From: Lateolabrax maculatus
Lineage: Eukaryota > Chordata > Actinopteri > Acropomatiformes > Lateolabracidae
Assembly (NCBI GenBank): GCA_031216445.1
Contig: CM062202.1
Span: forward strand, 18,871,501-18,935,500
Direction of reading: 5' to 3'
DNA: 64,000 bases
Shown: piece after piece, positions 1 to 11,200 of the stretch
Position numbering within the stretch: the first letter of the stretch is position 1
Layout: every line of letters begins with the position of its first letter
The notes under the pieces: model-generated
The model's input: the letters and a program-made list of their open reading frames with translations, nothing else
What the model was told of the DNA's origin: nothing
Database searches by the model: none
Position numbers and translations under genes: made by a program

Positions 1-1039
1 TCTTCTGTCAATAAAAGGTAATATGGTAAGAATTAAAAACTTGCTACCAAACCCTGAAAACTCCTGATAATGTCTAAATATTGATTGTTGCAGATTATGG
101 TAAATTGGAATTAAAATGGCTTTGGACTTAACTTGTGCCAGGCCACATAATGTTCGTTTAATATCATACACCAATTTTTAATTTTGTACAAAAGGTTTTT
201 GTTCACCTTTCGTCAGCACTGAACTTTGTAAAATGTACTCTATAATGTAACATATCCCTATAAATTTCACTGAGTTCATATTTTTGTGGTTTTCTTCATA
301 TAATTTCCTTTTATTCTCATTCATTTATTCCACAAATACTATCCCCTCATTAAGTATCCATTTTCAGCTCACATACTAGCAGAACCTTGTTTTTTCCTGA
401 TCAAATCAGCGTGAGGAAGAATCCTTAATCTGCTCTTCCTGTCATGTGGTCATTGTTGAGGCTTTACATTAATACCGCTCCATCTGTTTTGTCTGTCAGG
501 AGTTGTGAGGGGGAAAGAGGAGGAGGTGGAGTGTTTGGTGTTTGGTCAGAGAGAGAAATCAGCACTTTGTGTTATTACTTTTTACTTCACACCATGGTAA
601 AGCTGTTCATAAATCACTCTAACTAAGGTTTCTAAAGGAGTTCTGAACACACAGTCTACTCCACAAAGTGGTTTCAACAGATGCAAACAGCTGCTCACTG
701 TAACAATGTCCTCGCTTGCCTGGCTCAGATATGAGACCCGAGGAAGGCGGCGGGGAGCAGCTTTGCGTGGTTATTGAAGGTGTGAACACACGGTCAGAGA
801 GAGACTCAGCGAGCTGGGTGGCTCTAACCACACAGACGCTGCAACGCAGCAGTTTGACTGATTGTCTGGGTATGAAGTGTCTCCAACTTGATTATATTGT
901 CATATCAGATGTTTCTAACCACTGTGATCTAATTCCAGTTGAACCTCAGGCAAATTATGTAGAAACAATGTTAGTAAAGGGATTCATTATACTTAAAGAG
1001 GCACACACATTAAAAAAAGAATGAAAATCACACAGTTGA

Positions 1040-1260
1040 GTCGTAGGGTTGCACCAATTTTTTTCATTATTGATTAATCTTTTGAATTTTTTCTTAGAGT
1101 TTATAATATACGTCTTTTGTCTATAAAATGTGAAAGAATTTTAATAACAGTTTGATGTCTTGAATGGCTTGTGTTGTCTGACTTACAATCCAAAACTTGG
1201 ATTAGTCAATTATAAAATAGTTGGCAATTTGTTTTCTGTTGATCAGCGAATCATTTAATT
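1040..1260. repeat. Dispersed teleost repeat, 'gattaatc' family (copy 1)
   Basis: The block has the phrases 'ttattgattaatct', 'tctataaaatgtgaaag' and 'aatagttggcaattt', typical of a high-copy non-autonomous element I recognise from fish genomes but cannot name with certainty. A second, more diverged member lies at about 30,490-30,735 inside a sacs intron. Confidence 0.5.
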
Positions 1261-1920
1261 TGAGTCATGTTGCATTATGGAAAGTGTAGGATTCACTATT
1301 TTTGGAGTTAAAACCAAATTAAAGACAAAGATTCAGGAGATATCAGCCTCTGAGGCATCTGTCTCACATTAGTCTCCCTATGGAAGTGCATTACTAAATC
1401 GCTTAATTGAATGAACCCAGTAAAGAATTTAGAAAATAAATTCTTCAGTATGTAAACTTGTTCAAGTGGTTTATTTACAAAAACAATATGTGGAAGTGAC
1501 AATGCACAACCATCAACACTATAACTGGGGGGGAGCAACCATATTGTCAGTCATGTCTATGTTACAAAAATATTGACCTATTTAATATTTTACAGTATCT
1601 ACAACACATTTACCAATTAAACATTCCTCGTCTTAACTGGTTCCATATTGTCAAGATTGTCTTCAATGTGCAACATATCACTTTCGACACTTTTCTTCAC
1701 TCCTCATATTTTACAACTGTTACCTTTTACACACAAAAGCTTCATAACACCAGCTGCTAGATCAGTGGTACAGTTTATGTTCTCCTACATGTGAAGATAC
1801 AAGACATTCTCAAGGCAGAGCAGAGGCTCACTTTGATTCACTTTGCTCCGCGGTATCCAGTCAATGCTCCTGGACGTTTGAACTTCATTCGATTTCCCCT
1901 TCTGGGCCAGCGAGTTCACA

Positions 1921-1964
1921 TTGTGTGTGTTTGTGTTTGTGTGTGTGTTTGTGTGTGTGTGTGT
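1921..1964 (+). repeat. GT microsatellite
   Basis: An imperfect (TG)n tract broken by TTTG interruptions. On the minus strand it is a CA repeat, just downstream of the last supported tnfrsf19 coding sequence. Confidence 0.9.
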
Positions 1965-2125
1965 ATCTATGCCTTTGCCCTTGTGCTTTGCTTTTCCTCA
2001 GCAGTGCTTTTGTTTGCATGTATGTACATATTCAGTTTGGACCCTTTGACGAGGGGCTCTGAGGTCAGCGGCAGGCATTTCAAAGAGACGGCGCGACCAC
2101 ACTTGAGAGTGGCTGCTGCTCGTCC

Positions 2126-2161
2126 ATGTGTGTGTGTGTGTGTGTGTGGGGGGGGGGGGGT
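2126..2161 (+). repeat. GT microsatellite followed by a G tract
   Basis: A (TG)n run of about 11 units is followed directly by about 13 G residues. On the minus strand it reads as C tract then CA repeat, about 90 bases after the proposed tnfrsf19 stop. Read in an alternative frame it would encode a Pro/His-Thr run, which argues that this part is untranslated. Confidence 0.9.
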
Positions 2162-2249
2162 TGGTGAGTAATCTGATACGGGATCTGGCCGCGGCTGTTG
2201 TTGAGTCCAGGGTGGTTCAAGGGTGGAACACGAGCCAAAGAAATCCATG

Positions 2250-2254
2250 TCATC
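2250..2254 (-). CDS. tnfrsf19: tnfrsf19 putative terminal coding exon (stop codon)
   Basis: A good minus-strand acceptor (pyrimidine run ending TTTCCAG) lies just above 2254. After the phase-1 strong donor of the preceding exon, the next bases GA-TGA complete a glycine codon and stop at once. If a weaker donor five bases further on is used, the frame instead enters DDMDFFGSCSTLEPPW and stays open to a stop at 1967-1969, through the CA microsatellite. Which end is used cannot be settled from sequence. Confidence 0.35.
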
Positions 2255-5200
2255 CTGGAAAGAGAGAGCAGGAAGAGGAACACAGACACGCAGTGATTAG
2301 TAACGTATCTACCCAGAGCCGGCCAGGGGCCGACTTAAAACAGGATAGTCTCGTCTACATCAAAGAACTCGTGGTATCTCTTGTTTCTTTTACCAGCTGC
2401 TCTTCATGGACACACACACAGCAATGTCCCGAGAGGAGCCCAAGAGTTATAAAACAACTGTTGCCACAAAAAAAATTAACATTAACATTAACTTTCAAAA
2501 TGTCTTTACTTACTTTGTGGCTGGTCTCAAATACTTCCTTCTTTGCTTGACACTCTAATAATTCAGAGGCTCATTTCAAATGCCAAGGGAGTGTCTTAAC
2601 ACACCTAGCATTTTATTCATTAAAAACTGATTCATATCCAGGGAAGAGATGAACAAACCAGAGGGGCTCAGCAGAAATGTGCATGCAGTTTTGTGTTTAA
2701 AAAATGTAAATCATGCAGCAGTAATATTTAATCAAACATCATATTGATGGTTTTTCTGGTGTTTTGCATGAGAGCAATATGTCACCTCACCTTCCTGTTT
2801 GGGAAGAAGTGCATCGGTCACAGCGTCGCTGTAGCTCTGATTGGCCCTGTCAGGTGGATTCTCCCCTGACCTGCACCCTTCTCCTTCCTCTTGATCGTCT
2901 TCCTCGTTCGCCTCCAGTCTCCCTGCAGGTTCAGCATTGCACTGAGGGAGCCCGAAACTCTCTGCAGGCTCTGAACTCCCTCTCATCCCACCAGCCTCTT
3001 TGCAGACAAACTCGGGATGTCCCCCCAGCTGCATCGGCGTGCCCTCCTCATCCTGGTTTGTATTTCTGGGGAGCGTAATCAAGAAAGCTGTGGTTATTAT
3101 CACCATGAATCTCAGTTCACAGCCACGCCCTGTGGTGTTTCACTTTTATGCAAGATGGCTCTGTTTGTTCTCGGCGCTTCAAAGAGCCCAATTAACCACA
3201 CTAAATTATGTCCACAGCACACTGAATATCAACAGAAATGAGAATGCTGTTTGGAGTTTACTGGTCTACCAGGTTTACCAGGCGTAACAAACACTAGCTG
3301 ATGGAGAATGACACAAGCACGTTCCTTACTTTCTGTTTTTATTGTATACAGTATAATATTCTATGCTTACCAGTTGTAATGTTCTTCTATTTGTTGAGCC
3401 ATATGTAAGCCGTAATATATTTACAATGCAAAGGCATGCAATCGTGTACATCAGTGTTTACCGGTCCTGGGACACACTGCTCTGCATGTTTTAGATGTTC
3501 CCCTTCTGACGCACCTGATTGAAATCAACTTGTCATCAAGCCTCTGCAGAGGCCTGATATCGACCCACAGATTTGAATCAGGCTTTGTTTGTTGGGTTGT
3601 TGATGTTGACTTAAGCTATTGGCCAGCTATAAAAGTTCAGTGCAGTCAGCAGCGTGCGGTGCAAGCATAACAGGGTTTTATTATCATTTCCCTTTGTTTG
3701 CACTCCGGGTGTTGGCAGACAGTTTAGTGGGAGGTGTTCATCAAACACCTTGTTATGTTCAGTAGTAATCTAGTACATGTAATATGGAGTTAATCAACTG
3801 CAGCTGTTCAGCCCGTGTTAGTGATTATGTTCTTTGTCTTCATCCTATCCTATCATTCACTATCCGTTAAAAATGAAAGAAAACAACACAAAAATTTCGG
3901 TTACATTTTTGTGCCTGTTCATCCTCATGGGCACACAATTTCCTCACCCGTCACTGAGGCTCATCTGGGACTGGAAGGGACTGTTGTCCTGGCTGCGGCC
4001 TAGACTGCAGCTCTCATCACAGCACAGAGACGGGATCAGATGGACTGGACCTGAACATCACACACACATACAACTTCACACAAATGGAAATTCTCCCGCC
4101 TGCCACTACCTCCTAGTCTAAAGGCACAATAAGGCCACTACAGTTTACTACTGAAGTCAGAATACAATACTCTCCTTATCATAGTCAGCTGTTTGAGGTA
4201 TAAAATCTCTTAGTCGGACACAACCTACCACAGGTGTGTCCGGGGCCCAGGTGACACTGGCAGCAGGGTCTCTGGGGAAAGTCATGGAGCCAGCGAGGGT
4301 CCAGGCAGGACAGCTCTGCTCCACTGTAGGGACAATCCTGGGACCTCAGCGAGGCCGCTGAGGAAACATGAAAATCAAACTCAAAAACACATCATACAAT
4401 AACTCTGCCCCAGTACAGAACACATCTTCTACTGGTACCACATAATAAGCTATCCTTTATGATGTTTTTTAAATAGTCTTTATTAATGGTTTAATAGTTT
4501 ACTAATGCTTTGTAGATCAGCTACAAGCCATTAAAATTATCAGCTTTTGTGTGCCAGGTTGTGATGACCCCTTACTTTCTGGACCAAAATGCATACATTA
4601 ACAACCTTTTAAGCATTTAGTAGTGGCTTACTAGTATTTATAACTGCATTATTAACAGCCAAATACATTTTTAAAAACCTGGCAAACCAAAATGTGGTTA
4701 TATTGATGGTTTATAATTGATCTATAGTGCATTAGTAAAAGATTTATTAATCATCAATGAAGCCATTCATGAGGGATGCCTTATTAGAAGCTGGTATAAA
4801 TGCTTCACTCCTATTAAGAATAATAACAGAAACCAATCTGGATGTTTTTGCATAATTGCGGCTGTCAGGTGAAATCCACACAGCTCCAGTTGTGATGTTT
4901 ATCTGACTAAACTTACACGCTCTCTCTTATGTGTTGGGAAATTCTTCACAACCCTCGGGTCGATGAGGCCAATTAAAATTCCTTTGTGTAATTTAAAAAA
5001 ACTGTATTAGCGTTTTGTATCAGCTTGGGTGAAGGGTTGGGTGCATGTTTGGACTGAGTGAAACTACTGATGAAGATATTCAACTCGTGCATTCGCCTTA
5101 CACTATTACAGTGAGAAAAACACATAACCGGTAACGCCTTGGTAACTTCTAACACACTCTTTGTTCCAGGCGAGTTTACCAGGGAAACATGATGTCATTA

Positions 5201-8200
5201 AGTCTTTGCCCCGGGACGTTTCACATACTCAAAGGCTTTTGGCCTCAAAAATGCTGCTCATTATACAAGTTCCCACAAATATGCAACATCAGGGTTTAAT
5301 AAGGCTTAACACTGGAGATCATAACTGACAGATGAACTGGCACTCGATTTGTGTAGTTAACAAAAGAGCGATGAAATCACGCTCATCCAGCTGGATATAT
5401 TCCTCTTAGTTTACCTTATTAAGGGCTTATTAAGTGTCACTCATACTTTAACAACATATAGTTATTACTTACAAAACATTGATGATTAAAAGTTCAGTAT
5501 TATAGTATGCACGAGGAAATAAAAAGCCACATCCACACAAGTGATCAAATAACACATTTGGGATAACTTATCACCATGTATATCTGATTTATTTTGTCTT
5601 CTTGATAACTGAATACATTTTGGAATGCATGCTAAAGTATGAGCTTTTCCTCTATTTTGGAAATCTTGACGAGAGAAGAAATTGTATTGGATTCCTTGGC
5701 TGTGCATTGAAATGCCAGAACCTGGGGAGGGGGTTCAAAGCTCAATTCTCGCTGCATAGAGCCACATGCAACTATGGCTTGTGAACAATGAACTCCTTCC
5801 ATAGACAGTGGTGCATGACAAGTCCTTCTAGCGTTAAAATTTACCTAAATTTAGGCCTTTGCATTGGTCCTGAGACTGCATACATTTTTAAAGCACCACT
5901 CATTAGTCAATTGTTTAAAAGAAGCGTCTAAAGCTCCAGCTCTTATCAAGATGCTCGTCTTTCATGGCGTCTATTAAACACACCTGTTATGATTCCGAAA
6001 ATCGTTTGTCAGAGGTGCACTTTTTTGGGCAGATGTTGGGACTCACCGCTGGGCTTCTTCTCCAGCAGCTGCCTCTTGCAGTAGATGACACACAGGACCA
6101 GCAGGGCCAGCAGCACGGTGGCAAGAGCGCTGCAGATGACCGCGGCCAGGGCCATGTCCCGCGGGCTGGTCACCACCGAGGGCAGCGGCACCAGGTTCAC
6201 ACGGCTGCTGCCTGCGAAGAAGGCGGGAGGAAGACGATTGTGAAACACGGCCGAACAGCGGGACGTGAAATGTTGACTGATTCTTTGATTGACTATGTGA
6301 CAGCGGACCAGCGCAGCTCATGTCGAGGTGATGAGTGGCATTGATATTACACCAGAGTAAACAACCTAAATTGAGAGTTTCAGACACAACAACTCATCTC
6401 ATGAATAGCAGTTGTGAAAAAGACAGGGGATAATGCATGACGAGGCGCAGTCACTTCACACAGTCACATTCCTCAGCCAACTGGAATCGGGTAACGTGAG
6501 ACAAATTATCCCTTTTTGCCTTGAGCCAGCCATCTCTTTGCTAAAGTCTAATGAAATATGCAGTAAGAAGTTCAAAGAGATAACGCCTGTGGTGGATTCT
6601 CTTTATCTGCCTCTGTCTTGTTCCCCAGAGAGGATGATTTACAGACACGTCCCCCCCCTCCCCCCAGGCTTCCTCACATGCTAGTCACACAGCCCTGAAA
6701 TCCAGAGGTAGACATGCTGGTCAGGCTCGGAAAGAGGTCGGATATGAGTGTGTAGGTGACGAAGAGAGAAAAGGCAGATTGGACAGACATCAGGAGTGTT
6801 TTTTACTCTTCTGTGTGTCATTGTGTCTGTGGTGGTGAGCTGTGTGCACATGCACAGTTTTCATTAATAGGCTGTTGTTAAACAGTTCTCCTCCTGCCCG
6901 AGGGAAAACGTGACGTCACTGTTGGCCCCGCCTTCAGGACCCTTCACACACTCTTGTATAAACACTTTTGGCCTCAAGAATGCTGCTCATTATACAAGTT
7001 TATACAAATACAGAACATCAGGGTTTAATACGGCTTAACGCTAAATATCACAACGTAAGACAGATGTACTGGCACTCGTGTTTGAAAAAAACTGGCTTCT
7101 GCTACGACCAATTATCCTCTCAAGCGCTCATCAGAGATAAAGTCACAATACGTGATGTAAAGGTAAACAGAAGGGGTAGCAAAATGCAAAACACAACTGG
7201 AACTTTCAATCACTCTCAAATTGAGTGGCTTTTTGTTTTTTTGAACACAAGACAACTATGTGTTATTCACAGTTTAAAGCTACAGTGCTTAAGTTTTATT
7301 ATTTTTGGCCACTTGGACACAGCGGAACAAGCTGTAAACCCAACATTGATATATTATTATTATTAGCTAACAGTTGCCAAAACGATTATTTATTTGGAGT
7401 CATGTTTCTGGCCACCTGATGAATTTCAGTCTGATATTTACTCTCCTTTTAGCTCTGTTTTTGGTCTCCACCAACTCCTGGGCTATATATCTGGCTCTCT
7501 GCTAAATGCTCCACTATGTTCACCATTTAGTTTCTAACTGTCTCAGTCTGCAGTTTGTTTATCAGAGATTCTTTGCTGAAAACAGCTGGATGTTGCGTCT
7601 AAAAATGATTGATGAGAGCAGTGAGAGTGAACAAAAACATATTTTTTACTAATAAAATCACAATAATATAGCGATACATACTCTGAGGGGGAAAAAAATG
7701 CTCAAATGAGTCCCTCACATTCCAGTCGAGGAGACATCACTTAGTGTTTGAGAGAGATCACAAGTGTGTCTAATTACCCGACAGCCTGTGACGGGTGACG
7801 TGTAATTTCAAATGAAAACAACTTCACTCTCCAGTTCTGAAGTTTCCAAGAAATCCGGGATTGGACGGAGAAGGGACAAGTCTTCTTGTTTTTCTGACAG
7901 CAGCACATTACTGATACACTGCAGCTGTTAATCACACAGAAATTGTATGCAAACAGTTACTTTTTTTTTTTCAGACAATCCTGTGTGAAAGCTGAAATAT
8001 CAGGGAGCAGTGTTACATCTGCGTGAGTTGCATGTCCCCCATGGCAACCTCATCTCTCTGGTCTGTGGCTTTAAGAGGGAGAAGAAGCAGTCGCACGCTT
8101 GAATTCTCAATTGACTGACATTTCCCTCTGAGGCTACGTTCTTGTAGCTTAACATAATTGTCTCTGATTATTATCAGTAATCAAATATAATTTTCCTGAT

Positions 8201-11200
8201 CAATGTGTGTATGATAGAGAGGGTGTAGGTTATTGCAGAGCAAACATCAAAAGTATGCAGTAGAAAATCGTGGGGGAAATTGAGAGACATTGTTGATGAA
8301 TATGGCAAATATTATGAATGACTTTGTTTGAGAATTTTTTCTTCAGTTGGCCCTGCTGTTTGCTTTTCAGTGCATTAATCATAAAGGGAACTGGTTTCAA
8401 CCTTTTCACATCCAAGAGCTCTTTGTTATGCAATGTAAACATTACTTTAGCTTTGGGTCGTTTTTTTTTTATTCAGCCAGATAGGGGATAAGGGTATTTT
8501 AACATTCCTTCTAAGAAAAAAAAAAAAAAAACGGAAAACTCAAAGTTGTGCTTCAAAACTTAGTTTGACCCAGAGGGCACAACAGAGGAGCATTTCGATA
8601 TAAGTTCTGAAAAGTACAACATGTTAAAAACATATCACTTGTTATTAAAAATAGCCACATTCCAGTGCCACATCTTACAAACTGTTACAGCAGCCAACAA
8701 GACACTGCTACTGCTCTAAATGATTTGCGTTTATAAAGGGGTTTTGGTTTTAAAAGGCTTTGTGTACAATTACGCTCTTTTTATTTGCATATAATCCTAC
8801 TGATCACACTGAACAACAAAGTATCACCTGTTGAAATTAACATTAAATCACAGTAGAGAGACAGAGGCTTTCTCTCACTATTAGAAACAATTATATACTG
8901 TTTATGAAAAATATATTTATTACTACAAATAGTGTATTATTTCTCATAATGACAAGGCTTAATACCACCATGTTTATATCTAAATTTGAGCAGGGATTAC
9001 CACCATAATAATCTTCATATACAAAGAAACTGCACTGTATGGTATTGGTAATCCATAGATCCTAACCTGGACCGTCGTGTTTACATTTGGTCTTCATTGT
9101 CAAGGTCAAGTTCAACTCGTCCAAGGTGAGCATCATCTGCCTCACAACACAAAGGCAGCCTGTTATCAGAGGCCCAGCAGCTGCAGCAAACACAGATAAA
9201 CACTGGCCCATTGAAGAGACCTCACCTGCTGATACTATCACCACACAAACCAGACCAATAAACCACAGCCTTTTATAGACTCCCCTGCCGGTTGACTTTA
9301 TGGAAAGCCACATACTCCAAATAAAAGAAGCACTTACTTCCACCACAAGAGGAGCTTTGACTTTTGTCTGAACAAACTCTTTTAAAAGGTTCTTTAGGAG
9401 AACTGAGCTTTGTTTTACCTTGAACTCTCAATAACAGAAAAGAGAAACATTTACACATGGTTCAACCCTGAATTTATGAATTTCTACTCAGGACCTTGGA
9501 TTGATAACTTTGATTGTCGTATGAAAAAACAATGAATGACCAACGTTTTTGTTTGGTTAGCATGACCAAGACCAGAAAAAACTTGAGAAGTGGATCCAGC
9601 AATTCACCAAAGGGATAAACTAGCATAAATGGATTATCTTGGAACGGATTTGAGCAGTAACGTGGCTGCACGTTATTATGAACCGTAACACATTTTGCAT
9701 TATTTTCAAATGCAACACCCATGGTGTTGTACTTAAACAATTTTACAATCATCACTTTTTTGTAATGTGGGAACATCAAACACCATTATGCTGTAAGATT
9801 GTGGTTTTATAATTGCATGATAACTTGATTAAGACAGCAGTCAGGATAAACTGATCTGCAATCAGAATAGATCATCGTTGCAGCTGCTGATATCTGAGTG
9901 GCTTTTGTGAACGGGCTTTTGAATATTGAAAGGCTCTGTTTTGAACTGCTGGCAGGTAATTGTAGGTAGGAATGTTTCCTGTATCCTGCCAGTCTGGTAT
10001 GTTCTGTGCCGAGAAACTGATGCATGAACCTCTGAAGTTGGTAAGCATACCGCAAGAGCAAATACAGATTATGTTTTTTTCTAGTTACAAGATGGAGCGT
10101 TGAGGTTGAAAATCAGGTTTCCTTTGGCTCGTCCTCATCTGTTGTATCTAAGAAACTTACTGTAGCATGTAAAATTGATAATTGGCAACTAACAGTAGCT
10201 GTTGCTCCCAACAATTTGCCCCATTTCTGGAAGATATTTCACCTGACAAAGCTAAAATCCAAGCTAAAATATCAACGGTAACCGATGTGTTAAGGCTGCA
10301 TTTTAAATCTTTCTCTTAACACTGAACAAAGAAAGACAAAATTACCATCTGACTTTTGTGTGAATCTACTTGTGTGAGTGAACGCACGCATGTGTGTGTG
10401 TGTGTGCATGCATCTGTCTCCGTGCCTGTGTGTGTGCGTGTGAGCATCGTCTAGTCAGCTCTCCGAGATCTACCGTGACAGTGAAAAACTCCAGCAGATG
10501 AAACACATTAAAGAGGCTGAAGGAATCCATAAAACGCAATCTCGTTTTTACTCGGCTCCAAAAAGCCACCGGGGGAAAGGGAGGAGAAGAAAGGAGGGGG
10601 TGGTTTAAAATTTACAGCCCGCCCCAGACGGCGACTGCCTCCCCTGCACAGCTGCACCGCTGCCCCTGGGCCAACGTAGCCTATTAGAATGATCTGCCCT
10701 TTAAGTTTTCACCACCCTCCTCAAGATAACACTGGAGGGAGGGAGCGAGACTTTCAAACATTTGGAAATGCTCTGCTGAGAGTCCCTGTAGGAGCTAACT
10801 ACCAGCTATGTTCTCAGACACAATGGCCATTTTGTTTCGCAGGCCTCCTCCAGTATCAAAACGGGAAGCTGCACAGATGGACAAATGAGCAGACAGAGGG
10901 AGGCCAGTTGTCCCAGTGCCAGCGTTCACTACACAAACAGTAACGCTGCTTGCAACAATATATTTAAAAAAAAAATCTAGACTGAAAAAGACACTAAATT
11001 AAAAACTAAACAAACAGTGGATAGTCTGATGAAATCACGACTATTTACATTTGATTGAGCAGAGAACAAGTTTTTGTTGAGCTGTCCAATATCCCAGAGC
11101 AGTCTCCGTTTATTTAACACGGGGGTGCTAACCCTGGCTCAGACTGCTCTGATGTTCATGCTGCCAAAAGTCTCCTCAGAAAACAGCTGCAGCCCCCTCT

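Larger units (their letters stand above)
1..2249. other. Region downstream of tnfrsf19, probably its 3' UTR plus spacer
   Basis: No convincing coding exon was found here. The part nearest 2.25 kb should be the 3' UTR of the minus-strand tnfrsf19. Possible minus-strand poly(A) signals (TTTATT on the plus strand) lie at 1470-1475 and 324-329. The stretch also holds GT microsatellites near 1.9 and 2.1 kb, a dispersed repeat near 1.0-1.25 kb, and a GC-richer patch at about 700-860 with open frames on both strands but no residue pattern I recognise. Confidence 0.5.
4358..6046 (-). other. tnfrsf19: tnfrsf19 intron, AT-rich with dispersed repeats
   Basis: This 1.69-kb intron separates the transmembrane exon from the juxtamembrane exon. 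It holds an AT-rich repeat-like block at about 4,460-4,830 and copy A of a 126-bp repeat at 5,221-5,346. No exon was seen in it. Confidence 0.8.

Noticed and set aside
619..860. GC-richer stretch with a 70-codon minus-strand frame (VRATQLAESLSDRV), considered as a final tnfrsf19 exon
   Set aside because: A phase-compatible acceptor exists only with a weak pyrimidine tract, and the residues do not clearly match the human C-terminus. Kept as a possibility but not annotated.
1967..2248. 93-codon minus-strand frame MDFFGSCSTLEPPW... as an independent gene
   Set aside because: It runs through C and CA repeats and has low-complexity Pro/His-Thr sequence. At most it is an alternative tnfrsf19 tail.
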